Positions 45,330 to 55,460 of a DNA stretch of 64,000 bases are shown here, in pieces. The position numbers and the translations under genes were made by a program. Source of the DNA: Adenanthera pavonina (taxonomy: Eukaryota; Streptophyta; Magnoliopsida; Fabales; Fabaceae); NCBI GenBank assembly GCA_026686845.1, contig JAIVEN010000016.1, forward strand, positions 30,414,001-30,478,000. The letters run 5' to 3'. The notes beneath the pieces were generated by a model. That model was given only the letters and a program-made list of their open reading frames with translations, was not told the DNA's origin and ran no database searches. The first letter of the stretch is position 1, and each line of letters begins with the position of its first letter.

Positions 45330-47845
45330 CGATAAGAGAACCCTTATGGAATCAAACCAAAGAACTCACTTGAAATGAATGACAGTCTGATCATTGCAAT
45401 TACAAGGAACACAAAAACTGAAATAGAAACAACAAGAAGAAAACACAAAAGATATGTTGGTCAAGATGAATTAGAACTCAAGAGAACCGGTCTCTTGAAC
45501 CCTAGTTCTGGTGACACCACAAAGATTGATCAATTCCTTGATAAGTCATAGTTTCATCATAGCACTCAAAGAAAGCAAGAGAAACTCACAAAAGTCTGAA
45601 ACTTTAATCATTCAAATCTGAAAAACGCACATGAAAGTTACCCTTAAATAGGCAAGGTAAAATCTAATCTAATAACCCTAGAAAACCTAATTAATTTGGG
45701 CACAAGTAATACTAATAGGATTAGGAGACTTTAGGCCCAAATAACACTCCTATTGGACTTAGGAAACTCGTAAAATAAAATCCTAAAATAAATAAGGAAA
45801 ATTCATAAGAAAATAATAAAATATGACCTAAGCCATTATAATCATGACACCGGATTAATGAAATCACATGTTTAATACATGACATGTTTATTTACAAGTT
45901 GAGCCAAAAAAAACTATTAAATAATCAATTTGGCTATATTAATCATTTGAGTTTAGCCTATAAATTAATAAAAACGAAATTAACAGTAATTAAGCCAGTT
46001 AATTCTAAGTAACATGTTTTTTTAATGAAGCACATGATATTTTAAGCAACCTCCTTCAATGGGCTCCTCTTGGGCTTGGATATGAAACTTGTATTTTGGA
46101 GTTGATGAACTCATTTAAGCTTGGGCTTTATATTCAGCACCTTGATCAGGTCTTCCAAGCTCCCCATGCTCCACTCCAAACTCTTGCAAGTCATGCCTTA
46201 CCCTTATTCTATCATTCAAAAATAGTAGCAAAAGACAATAATAATAGAGAAGATAAGAAGGATAGATGTTGGTCTTGAGAATTATAATCCAAGAGAACCA
46301 ATCTCTTGAACCCTAGTTCAGGTGACGCCACAAGGATTGATCAATTCTTTAGTAAGTCATAGTATTCTCTCTAGCACTCTAAGAATCGTAAGAGAAAACT
46401 CACAAAACTAAAATTTTCATTTTTCTAAATCTGAAAAACGCACATGAAAGTTAGCCTTAAATAGGTATGGTAAAATTCAATCTAATAAGCCTAGAAAACC
46501 TAATTAATTTGGGCTCAAGTAATCCTAATAGGATTAGGAGACTTTAGGCCCAAACAACACTCCTATTGGACTTAGGAAAGTAGTAAAATAAAACCCTAAA
46601 ATAGAATAACGAAAATTCTTAGGAAAATAATAAAATAAGACCTAAACCCATATAAACATGCCACCACAATAATGAAATCATATGTTTGGCACATGACATA
46701 TTTATTTACAAGTTGGGCCGTCAAAAAAACCATTAATTAACAAATTGGGCTTTATTAATCACTTGAGTTTAGCCTATAATTTAATAAAAACGAAATTAAC
46801 ACTAATTAAGCCCATTAATGTCTAAGTCACATGCTCTTTTAATGAAGCACATGACATTTTAAGCAACCTCCATCAATGGGCTCATCTTAGGCTTGCATCT
46901 GAAACTTGTATTTTGGAGTTGATGATCTCATTTAAGCTTGGGTTTTATATTCAGCACCTTGATCAGGTCTTCCAAGCTCTCCATGCTCCGCCAGAAACTC
47001 TTGCAAGTCATGTCTTACCCTTATTCTATCATTCAAAAACAGTAGCAAAAGAAAGTAATAATAGAGAAGATAAGAAGGATAGATGTTGATCTTGAGAATT
47101 AGAATCGAAGAGAATCGATCTCTTGAACCCTAGTTCCAATGACGCCACAAGGATTGATCAATTCCTAATAAGTCATAGTATTCTCTCTAGCACTCAAAGA
47201 ATCGCAGGAGAAAACTCACAAAACTCAAATTTTCATTTTTCTAAATCTGAAAAACGCACATGAAAGTTAGCCTTAAATAGGTATGGTAAAATTTAACCTA
47301 ATAAGCCTAGAAAACCTAATTAATTTGGGCTCAAGTAATCCTAATAGGATTAGGAGACTTTAGGCCCAAACAACACTCCTATTGGACTTAGGAAAGTAGT
47401 AAAATAAAACCCTAAAATAAAATAACGAAAATTCATACGAAAATAATAAACTAAGACCTAAATCCTTATAAACATGCCATCACATTAACAAAATCACATG
47501 TTTGGCATATGAAATGTTTATATACAAGTTGGGCCATAAAAAAACTATTAATTAACCAATTGTGCTTTATTAATCACTTGAGTTTAGCCTATAATTTAAT
47601 AAAAACGAAATTAACACTAATTAAGCCCATTAATGTCTAGGTCACATGCTCTTTTAATGAAGCACATGATATTTTAGGCATCCTCCTTCAATTGGCTTCT
47701 CTTGGGTTTGGATCTGGAACTTGTATTTTGGAGTTGATGATCTTACTTAAGCTTGGGCTTTATATTCAGCACCTAGATCAGGTCTTCCAAGCTTCCATGC
47801 TCCGCTCCAAACTCTTGCAAGTCATGCCTTACCCTTATTCTATCA
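45330..47845 (-). repeat. tandem array of three LARD LTR units
   Basis: Unit 1 is 45330-46214 (885 bp, full LTR), unit 2 is 46215-47031 (817 bp) and unit 3 is 47032-47845 (814 bp). Each ends CCCTTATTCTATCA on the plus strand. Units 2 and 3 lack about the first 65 bp of unit 1 (plus-strand view) and are joined head to tail at the same kind of junction (CTATCATTCAAAAAYAGTAG). All three share CTAGTTC near the start, the TTAATTTGGGC...AATCCTAATAGGATTAGGAG block and the GAAGCACATGA block. Units 2 and 3 are closest to each other. Confidence 0.85.
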
Positions 47846-48060
47846 ATTTATCTCCCAACAGATATCAAAAAGGTGGAAAAACAAAAAGAAGTATGTGGTG
47901 AAGGATTGAAAGAGGATAACCATAAAGAGACAGAAAAGAAAGATGGGGAATTCTTGCAAATCATGAAGCAAAGTGGGTATAGTATAATTGAACAGCTAAA
48001 TAAGATGTCGGCATGAATCTCACTTCTTTCTTTGATTTTATCTTCTGAACCACATCGTCA
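47846..48060 (+). pseudogene. continuation of Tat/Ogre-like gag region
   Basis: A charged stretch (KKVEKQKEVCGEGLKEDNHK, then FLQIMKQSGYSIIEQLNKM) that continues the coiled-coil ORF after the LARD insertion. The latter phrase is typical of the segment just before the protease in plant gypsy elements. Stops are present. Confidence 0.45.
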
Positions 48061-48600
48061 AGCTTTGCAAAAAGCCTTAAATGAGGCATATGTGTAGACT
48101 AGCATAACTCCTAAAAAGGTAGCCAGTGTCATGAGTGTTACATACACTATCTCATGCTCAGAGGAAGAGATTCTAAAATTTGCTGCCCACCAATCCAAGG
48201 CCTTACATGTTACCTTGAAGTGCAAGGGGTTTGTAGTGGCTAGGGTGTTAATCGATGGAGGATCTGCTTTCAATGTTTTGCTATTGACCATGTTCGAGCA
48301 TCTATCACTAGAAGCTTCAGACATTCAAAGTAGTGATATTGTGGCTAGAGCATTTGATTGATCCCATAAGGAGGTATTAGGCATTGTTCGGCTACCTTTG
48401 GAGATTAGACAAACCAGTTTATGGTAGATTTTCAACTCATGGACATAGACTTATCTTACACAATGTTACTTAGGAGACCATGGATACATTCTACTAGGGT
48501 TGTGCTTCTACCTTACATCAAAAAGTTAAGCTTGTCCATGATGGGAGAATTGTCACAGTAAGAGGGGACGAGGAGATATTGGTGAGCAAGCCAAGCTCTC
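48061..48600 (+). pseudogene. retropepsin-like protease of Tat/Ogre-like element
   Basis: The open part 48131-48361 contains HVTLKCKGFVVARVLIDGGS then AFNVLL. In the usual gypsy family the motif is VLIDNGSSLNV, with DGG here in place of DNG/DTG. The C-terminal half is in another frame (DLSYTMLLRRPWIHSTRVV, about 48449-48505), with a frameshift near 48360-48420. The retropepsin cleaves the polyprotein; here the frame break would prevent it. It is followed by the G-patch-like segment. Confidence 0.7.
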
Positions 48601-49020
48601 TTCCATACATAAAAGTTGCTGAGCAGGACAAAGGAATAGCATTTTAGAGCCTAGAAGTAGAAAAGCCAGAGTGTAGTACTAAGAATATTAACTTCATTAT
48701 AGCCAAGATAATGGAGAAAAATGGGTTTGAACAATGCAAAGGGTTAGGTGCACCATTGCAAGATATCAAATGCCCAATTAATATACCACAGAACGATAAG
48801 CGACAAGGGATAGGATATGAGCCTTTTATAGAAGTACGAATGAAAGAGCAAGCTAGGTTGACTATGGAAAAAGGAGCTGAAGAGCAAGAAATCCCTCACA
48901 TCACAAAACCATTACCATTTCTACTAAGATTATCAACCAGCCAACGGTTGCAATGGTTTCTCCTAGTATTGACAAAACCGATGCCTGGATCTCAATCGAT
49001 AGCTCAGGAGAAGAATTGAC
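48601..49020 (+). pseudogene. G-patch-like linker of Tat/Ogre-like pol
   Basis: The open frame 48711-49019 begins MEKNGFEQCKGLGAPLQDIK, close to the G-patch-type signature (Gly-aromatic...GKGLG...G) found between protease and RT in many Tat-lineage elements, and continues PINIPQNDKRQGIGYEPF. A role in nucleic-acid binding is inferred from the domain family. It is interrupted after 49019. Confidence 0.6.
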
Positions 49021-49737
49021 AAATTGGGAATTCGAGAATGCTTCGGGTATTATTACTTTAGAGTAACTTGTTCTGATTATGTTATCCCTCTTTTTATTTT
49101 GTCACTTCATCTAATGTCCCTAGGAGTTAGATTTTAGGGCAAACTCTTATTTAAATAAAGGATGATTATGCAAATAAAATTCAATTTTATTTGCCATTTT
49201 ATTTCTTATCTATTATTCATTTTCATCCTTCAGGAATTTGACTTCCTCAGAACTCCTGTCCAATGCGGAGGTTTCTAAGCCCCTAAACAATGATATGTGT
49301 GTTGCCTCTGATATGTATAATTGTGAATCTAATGAGGGAGAATTAATTCAAATATATACAGAACTCATAGATTCAAAAGAAAAAAGAATGTGCCCACACA
49401 AAGAAGTGATTGAGATGATAAATATGGGAACTGAAGAAGACAAAAAGGATCTTAAAATAGTTGATAATCCAAAAAGGGAGCAAATGATTAAACTTTTTAA
49501 GGAGTGTATGGATGTGTTTGCATGGTCTTATACAGACATATTTGGGCTTAATCCAGTGATCATGGCTCATAGGAATCCTTTGTTCCCTTATATCAAGCCA
49601 AAAAAGTAGAAATTAAGAAGGGTGACTACAGAAATGTCTCTAATAATTCGAGAAGAGGTGATGAAGCAATTAGAGGCGAGTTTCTTAGAAGTAGCTAAGT
49701 ACCCTCAATGGATAGCAAACATCATTCTTGTCCCAAA
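49021..49737 (+). pseudogene. reverse transcriptase start, truncated (Tat/Ogre-like element)
   Basis: The open frame 49238-49609 ends DVFAWSYTDIFGLNPVIMAH, the standard lead-in to gypsy RT. After a stop, the text MSLIIREEVMKQLEASFLEV and KYPQWIANIILVPKK (49634-49738) is the first RT block. Sequence then passes directly into the LTR end (TTCCAAAATTCCTGTTTT), so the catalytic YXDD part, RNase H and integrase are deleted. Confidence 0.78.
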
Positions 49738-49829
49738 GAAATTCCAAAATTCCTGTTTTAAAAATTTTGGTGGCAACTTTACTTTGTTTTAATTTTTCAT
49801 TTTTGGAAAATTAAAAATTAGGTGCGACA
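49738..49829 (+). mobile_element. 3' LTR stub of the Tat/Ogre-like element
   Basis: It matches the last 90 bp of the 5' LTR (34660-34751): AATTCC.TTTTAAAAATTTTGG through TTTGGAAAATTAAAAATT to GGTGCGACA. It is joined to truncated RT on its left and followed by GAATT, which pairs with GAACT at 22246. Confidence 0.75.
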
Positions 49830-49834
49830 GAATT

Positions 49835-50045
49835 TTCACAAGGTCCTACTTATAAAGGAAACTCTGTCGAAATTTCTACAAAATGCTTAAACTTCTCTAT
49901 ATATCTAAGTGTAAACCATACTATGGTTCTTGAGTTATAATTGTAGTTTTGAATTTAAATGTGAGTTTGCATGCGTTTAAGGCTTGTGGAATGAGGAATT
50001 ACCTTACATTCCATGCCAGTCACACTCGGATTTTAGGATGTGACA
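49835..50045 (-). mobile_element. gypsy-type LTR fragment (minus), ending GGATGTGACA
   Basis: On the minus strand it begins TGTCACATCCTAAAATCCGAG, a typical gypsy LTR start. It is likely the other side of the sequence at 21244-22250. It is followed by CAATC, for which I found no matching left TSD. Confidence 0.45.
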
Positions 50046-50729
50046 CAATCCCACACTTGCACAATTCTGACACCAATTGAGAGGAGAAGAGTGTCAAAAT
50101 ACTGTATAATTTTTCCAGTTCTGATATATCCTGTACTGGATATTTTTACTAGTATCGATAAAATTACTTTTTATGATATTTTATCACTTAAGGGATACAG
50201 GATTACTCTATATTTGTATTTGTATTCTCCTAATTATCTTGTCCCAAAAAGTATCTATGTGAGGTCCATATCCTGTCCCGGTCAACTTTTTGTCGTTTGC
50301 GGGGCCCACAATTCTTTTTCCATGCACTGTGCATTTTTTGACACTCGACACTAAATTTTTCTTTATTCTTAAACATTGAACCTCAATGCCATATACTATC
50401 AGACTCGACTTGTTGAGAGCTTTGTTTTGGCAATAATTTTTCATATTTACAAAATTACCCCTGATCTGAGGCAAATTATAATTTTTAATTCTTTCGAGTC
50501 ATTAGTTATAATTTTCCCCAAAATATATATTCACATGCATTCCACGTAATTTTATCCTTGGAGCTAAAATGCAATTATCTTAACTTTTAGGGATAAAAAC
50601 GTAATTTCTTATTTTTCCCTCCAACTGGGAAAAATGACCTTTTTACCCTTTTTCAAGCAAAAATGTGTCTATCCATTTTCATGAATCCCTTACTGATATT
50701 TAGATTTTCTAACTCTTAGGGATGTTACA
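50046..50729 (-). mobile_element. G1 LTR piece (LTR start), minus strand
   Basis: On the minus strand it begins TGTAACATCCCTAAGAG. It follows the G1 LTR at 3554: TGGTCATTTTTC with AAATAAGAAATTA (3672-3712), then the GTGGGCCC...GGATATGG...CATAGATAC block. TSD CTCGT follows at 50730. Confidence 0.65.
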
Positions 50730-50734
50730 CTCGT

Positions 50735-50895
50735 CATTATTCTATCTACTCTAAAAGAAAGATCTTATTGCTGTAATTTTTCTTTCTACATTGGGTAGAA
50801 GTATCTTAGTGTAGGAAAACATTAAAGGAGTTTGTAAACACATTTGTTAGGTATGAGAAGTGAGATTAAGTAGCTCTAGTTTGAGCTAAAAATGT
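50735..50895 (+). mobile_element. LTR-B fragment right of the nest
   Basis: TCTACTCTAAAAGAAAGATC and TACATTGGGTAGAAGTATCT match the reverse complement of LTR-B at 37590-37680. It continues the fragment at 12978-13309. Confidence 0.5.
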
Positions 50896-52312
50896 ATTGA
50901 AAGGTTTATACTGATCTGCTGCTTTGGAAATTTGAATTTTGGCTTTGGAAATTCTAATTTCTTATTGAAAATGAACAAGTTTGAAAAGAGACTTCTCTAC
51001 TAGACGAATTTTGACTTGAGAAATTTGAATTTTGATACGTGTTTGAAAAGAGCTTTCTCTGACAGATGAACTTTGGTTTTTCAAAATTCGAATTTCAGAT
51101 AAAATGCAACTTATGAAAATTGAAAAATTCGCCTGAGAATATGTCAAAGTTCGTCTAAAACCAAGTTTAGTTAGGGCTTCAGAATTGCTCGCTGACAGAC
51201 GAACTTTGAACATGAAAATTCAAATTTCAGAAACAAAGTTTGTGAGTCTATTATAATGATATGTTGACATACGAATGACAGTATTCAGAAATTTGAACTT
51301 TAAAGTAAGTCTAAAAAGAGGTCTCTCTGACAGACGAACTTTGCCCTTTGAAAATTTGAATTTCGAATTGATGAACTATTATGCCTCATTGAACCAGCTT
51401 CTGACAGATGAATTTTGGGTTCCAAAACTCGAATTTCAAAGGTACTGTAGCAAAATGAAATTACTCTTCACACTTAACAGAAAGACTTTTAACATGAAAA
51501 TTCGTAGGTTCCAACATATAATCATTTTCTAAAGATGAAAATTCAAATTTTGCTTCATAACAGACGAACTTTCGGAGTTCAACGTTAAAGGCTGTAGCTT
51601 TCGGTTTCTGTGAAATTCCTCTGTTGACCAATTGAAATTCGAACTTTGAGTGTCAGAAGCATTAAATGTGGTTGGTAAACGGATAGTTTCTCAGAGTAAC
51701 CATTGGGTAACATCTCTAACGGCTAGATCTTGTCTCTAACGTATAGTTGGGGTAGAATTCTATAAATAGAACTTCATTTGAAGATGTGGGTAATGAAATT
51801 ACTTTATATATACTAAAACTCTGCCAAATCATCTATTCAATGTCTCTTACTCTCACATACTTCAAACTTTGCACTCCAACTTTCATATTCACTCTGATTA
51901 AGAGAGTTTATTTGTTGTACACAATCTTATCTTCATCTGGAAGAAAGATTTTCTTGTAAGGGGATATCACAAGGGATTGGGGAAGCACCTAGTAAGAGTG
52001 CAAAGAGTGAAAGTGTGAGCTTTAGAGATAGAGCATCAACTTTGTACTGAGCCATTTGCAAGAAGCCCACTGAATTCTTCCAGAATAGTGGAAAATCTCA
52101 AGTGGTGACTTAGGGACTGGATGTAGGTCAAGTTAAGAGACCGAACCAGGATAAATAATTGAGTCTTCTCTTCCCTACTGCTACTTTTACTATTTATTCA
52201 TTTATACTCTATTTTACCATCACACTTTGCTTTCTTCACTTTCTTAACGTTTTGCAGAAAAATTTTTAATCTTCCCAATTCACCCCCTCTTGTGAAGCCA
52301 ACTTATCTAACA
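50896..52312 (+). mobile_element. 5' LTR of element P (left-truncated)
   Basis: It starts within the LTR at TTGAAAGGTTTATACTGATC (compare 61063) and ends AACTTATCTAACA. The motif array spans about 50930-51660. Confidence 0.9.
51760..51769 (+). promoter_or_regulatory. TATA-like box in 5' LTR of element P
   Basis: CTATAAATAG, repeated at 61921-61930 in the 3' LTR. It is conserved among all SIRE LTRs here except the decayed one of A. Confidence 0.6.
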
Positions 52313-52314
52313 AG

Positions 52315-52326
52315 TGGTATCAGAGC
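52315..52326 (+). other. primer binding site of element P
   Basis: TGGTATCAGAGC, two bases after the LTR, complementary to initiator-Met tRNA. Confidence 0.92.
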
Positions 52327-52367
52327 CCGAATTCCCAATCAAAGGATTTTACAGTCCAGGAATTACA

Positions 52368-53970
52368 GTGGTTGGCTTTGGAGAAAGCATACTACCAGAG
52401 GGAAACAACACAAATAGACCACCTGGCTTCAGTGGAGAACACTATGGTTACTAGAAGATGAGGATGCAAATCAATCTCCAGTCCATTGATCTGTACATCT
52501 GGTCCGTCATCCAAAAAGGAGATTTTCTCCCAATGGTATTGCAGGATGATGGGAAGTACAAAGAGAAGCCAGAAGCTAAATCGAACGAGGAAGATAAAAG
52601 AAGAATCTTGCTGAACTTCAAGGCAAAACACTACCTGGTCAGTGCTTTGAATGAAGACGAATTCTACAGGGTCTCACAATGCTCCACTACCAAGGAAATG
52701 TGGGACACCTTGCAAATCACTCATGAAGGAACAACTAGAGTTAGAAAAAACAAATTGAACACTTGCATAGGTGAATACGAAAGCTTCAGAATGGTGAAAG
52801 GAGAAAGTGTAAAAGAGCTACAGAAGAGATTCACCCTCATTGTGAATCAACTGAAGAGTTTGGGAAAGGAGTACACTCAGACAGAAAAGGACAGAAAGAT
52901 CCTCAGAGCTCTCCCTCTGGAATGGTAAGCCAAAGTAACAGCAATAGAGGAAGCCAAAGGAGAATCAATGGCCTCTATCACAGCTCTTTTTGGTAGCCTT
53001 GAGGAGTATGAAGGAAAAATGAAGGCTCTCAAGGAGGCAAGACAAGACAGAAAGAAGAAAGATCTTACTCTGAAAGTTGCTAAGGAGAAAGAAGAATTTG
53101 ACGATGGAGATGAGCTAGATGAAGAAAGTCTGGCTATGATGGTCAGAAAATTTAGAAGATTCTATAGCAAGAAGAGAAACAAGAAAATCTTCAAGAAAGG
53201 AGCAGCTGGAGATAGTAAGAGAGAAGTAAAAGAATCTGTCACTTGCTACGACTGCAAAAAACAGGGACATATCAAATGGGATTGTCCACAATTCCTCAAG
53301 AAGCAAGAGAAAGAAAAGAAAGTTGCAGACCAAGGCAAGAAGAAAAGAGCTTACATCTTATCAATATGGGGCAACAGCTCAGATGAGGAAGAAGATGAAA
53401 TTGCCAACATCTGTCTAATGGCATTTGCCTCTAAAGAACCTAAAATCCCATGCAACAGTGATCAAGAAGATGTGGTACATGAATCTGAACCTTCCTATTC
53501 TGAATTACTGGATGCATTTCATGAGTTGTATGATGAGTTTGTTAAGGTTGCCAAAGAATTGAAGCAAGCTAAGAAAAAGATTAATAAACTAGAATCTCAA
53601 TGCAACATCCCTGAAATTACTTCTCTGCCTATTGTTGAATCTGCTTGTTGTAAATCATGTATTGAATTAAAGCAAACCAATGACTATCTAGTGAAAAGCA
53701 TGTATAGGCTTACAAAAGGCAAAGATATGTTGTTTGCTTTAATGGAAAGCCAAAGAATATCACAGGAAAAGGCTACATTGGCTATGATCCTTGTGCAGTC
53801 AAAGAAAAGATTAAGAAAAAGAATCAGAATGTATATATGAGACATTTTGTGCATGCTAGTGGCAATAGAAAGAAAGAACATGTTTCATGGCACATTGAAT
53901 CTTATAATCAACCAAGGCATGCAAAACAAAAATACTATTTGCATTGATTTCTTCCTACATCTCAATCCAG
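52368..53970 (+). pseudogene. gag of element P
   Basis: Homologous to M gag, but the start codon is GTG (52368) where M has ATG. It has a stop at about 52453 (TGG to TAG) and another at 52926 (CAA to TAA), then a long open part 52968-53840. That part has MASITALFGSLEEYEG, the CCHC knuckle CYDCKKQGHIKWDC (about 53242-53286), an acidic SSDEEEDE block and the coiled coil LKQAKKKINKLESQ. A one-base deletion near 53772 shifts the C-terminus. The protein would form the capsid; this copy is dead. Confidence 0.88.
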
Positions 53971-54039
53971 CAGTCCCTTTACCACCTATTACTTCTGTAA
54001 CAAGAAGGAACCTATTTCCAATTCACGTGCTTTAAAGAA

Positions 54040-54530
54040 AAATAAACTTGACAGGAAAGTTAAATGGGTTCCCAAAGGTACATCTGTATCTAGGGAAAAG
54101 ACTACTGACAGAAAAGGACGCAAGCAAATTTGGGTACCTAAAAAGAAAATATGAACTTTGTTTTGCAGGTTTGTCTTAAAGCTAGAAAAAGTAAGAAATG
54201 GTATATCAACAGTGCCTGCTCAAGTCACATTACCAGTGATAAGGAGAAGTTCATCATTCTTAGAGACAAGAAAGGAGGAAAGGTGACCTTTGTAGGTGAT
54301 CAATATGGCAAAATAGTTGGCATTGGCATTGTGGGGAAGAATCCTGAAACATCCATTGAAGAGGTGCTATTTGTAATTGGCCTCAACCACAATCTGCTAA
54401 GTGTGAGCCAGGCATGTGACAAAGGAAACTAGGTACTGTTTGACTCAAAGTTCTACCTAGTCATTAGAAAAAGTGGTCACAAAATAATCCTCAAAGCTCA
54501 AAAGGATGGTAACTGCTATACTATTGATCT
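54040..54530 (+). pseudogene. copia protease region of element P
   Basis: The open part 54151-54432 contains WYINSACSSHITSDKEKF. In copia proteases this reads WYLDSGCSRHMT, with the catalytic Asp in DSG; here it is NSA, so the catalytic residue is gone. Downstream GIGIVGK and FVIGLNHNLLSVSQACDKG are the usual fold elements, ending in a stop (54430). Upstream, the tether text KQIWVPKKK-like (54123-54150) is conserved. Confidence 0.78.
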
Positions 54531-55460
54531 TGATGAACTTCCTCCCTTAGATTCTGTATGTTTGATTAGTCAGAATAATGATAGTTGGTTGTGGCATAGA
54601 AGATTAGCACATATTAACATTAATCAACAGTCAAAACTGGTTAAAAATGAGTTAGTCACTGGCCAACCAAAAATTTCTTTTGAAAAAGACAAAGAATGTG
54701 ATGCATGCCTAAGAGGAAAACAAACTAAATCTTCTTATAAATCTAAAAATGTAGTCACCACAACTAGACCACTAGAACTATTGCATATGGATCTAATTGG
54801 TCCATCTAGGGTAAAAAGCATCGGTGAAAATCTGTATGTGCTTGTAATTGTAGATTATTACTCTAGATTTACCTGGACACTGATTCTTCCTTCTAAGAGT
54901 GATACGTTTGATGCATTTGTAACCTTAGCTAAGAAAGTGCAAAATGAGAAAGGTATTTCTATTACATCTATCAGGTCATATCATGAAGGAGAGTTTGAGA
55001 ATTCATACTTCCTAGAGTATTGTGATGAGCATGGAATTGATCACAACTTCTCAGCTCCAAGAACTCCTCAACAAAATTGAGTAGTGGAAAGGAAGAACAG
55101 AACAATTGGAGAGATGGCTAGAGCAATGCTGAATGAAAAGGAACTCTTTCAAGTATTATGGATTGATGCAGTAAACACAACAAGCTACATCATAAATAGA
55201 TCCTACATCAGACCAATCCTTAGGAAGACTCCTTATGAGTTGTACAAAGGAAGAAAGTCAAATCTCTCACATCTACATGTGTTTGGCTGCAAGTGCTTCA
55301 TCCACAACAATGGAAAGAAGAATTTGGGTAAGTTTGATGCCAAATCTGATGAAGGTATATTTCTGGGCTATTCTAATAGAAGTAAGGCATATAGAGTTTT
55401 TAATAAAAATTCTAAATTAGTTGAAGAATCTGTGCATGTAGTATTTGTTGAAAATGAAAC
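54531..55460 (+). pseudogene. copia integrase of element P
   Basis: The zinc-binding HHCC part (LWHRRLAHIN...CDACLRGKQTKSSYK) is intact. The catalytic core has the first Asp (HMDLIGPSRV). The second is lost, since the motif IRSDHGGEF reads IRSYHEGEF. The third residue, Glu, is present in VVERKNRTIGEMARAML after a stop at 55078 (GGA to TGA, PQQN-stop-VVERKN). It then continues through FGCKCFIHNNGKKNLGKF and GYSNRSKAYRVFN. This enzyme inserts element DNA into the genome; this copy is inactive. Confidence 0.85.

Larger units (their letters stand above)
41710..47845 (-). mobile_element. LARD-type non-autonomous element, minus copy, with tandem LTR array
   Basis: On the minus strand: three LTR units (47845-47032, 47031-46215, 46214-45330), primer binding site, leader with tandem repeats, gag-derived ORF, non-pol region, polypurine tract, and only the first 186 bp of the 3' LTR (41895-41710). 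It interrupts the coiled-coil segment of the gypsy ORF. No TSD can be matched, because the 3' LTR is truncated. There is no pol. Confidence 0.75.
22246..49834 (+). mobile_element. Tat/Ogre-like Ty3/gypsy element, internally deleted, with three nested insertions
   Basis: The element runs 22251-49829: it begins TGTGAACACCATATTTTGTCC, and its remaining 3' LTR stub ends GGTGCGACA. The flanks are GAACT (22246-22250) and GAATT (49830-49834), a TSD with one change. The PBS follows the 5' LTR at 34753. The internal coding order is a DUF7745-like ORF, a coiled coil, a retropepsin, a G-patch-like segment and the start of reverse transcriptase. Insertions are element M (23619), an LTR-B solo LTR (37245) and the LARD-type minus element (41710). 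Its own sequence is about 6.9 kb. Most of RT, all of RNase H and integrase, and nearly all of the 3' LTR are deleted. The Tat/Ogre assignment rests on the PBS type and the extra upstream ORF. Confidence 0.72.
13305..50734 (-). mobile_element. gypsy-type G1 solo LTR (minus) forming the outer shell of a 37-kb nest
   Basis: The left end is TGTCACAACTTAC at 13310 and the right end is GGGATGTTACA at 50729. The flanking 5-mers are CTCAT (13305-13309) and CTCGT (50730-50734), a TSD with one change. LTR sequence is found in three pieces: 13310 to about 15030, about 19075-19300, and 50046-50729. Together these make about 2.6-2.7 kb, close to the 2499-bp G1 LTR at 3554-6052, and blocks match in order. 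Examples are the purine-rich leader-like stretch (14900-15030 minus versus 4380-4440), the ACTACTCCAAGAAG region (4239 versus 19260 minus), and GTGGGCCC...GGATATGG (4015 versus 50260-50310 minus). Everything between is later insertion. Confidence 0.6.

Noticed and set aside
52315..52326. TGGTATCAGAGC and variants as a possible tRNA gene end
   Set aside because: They are primer binding sites adjacent to LTR ends; no cloverleaf is present.
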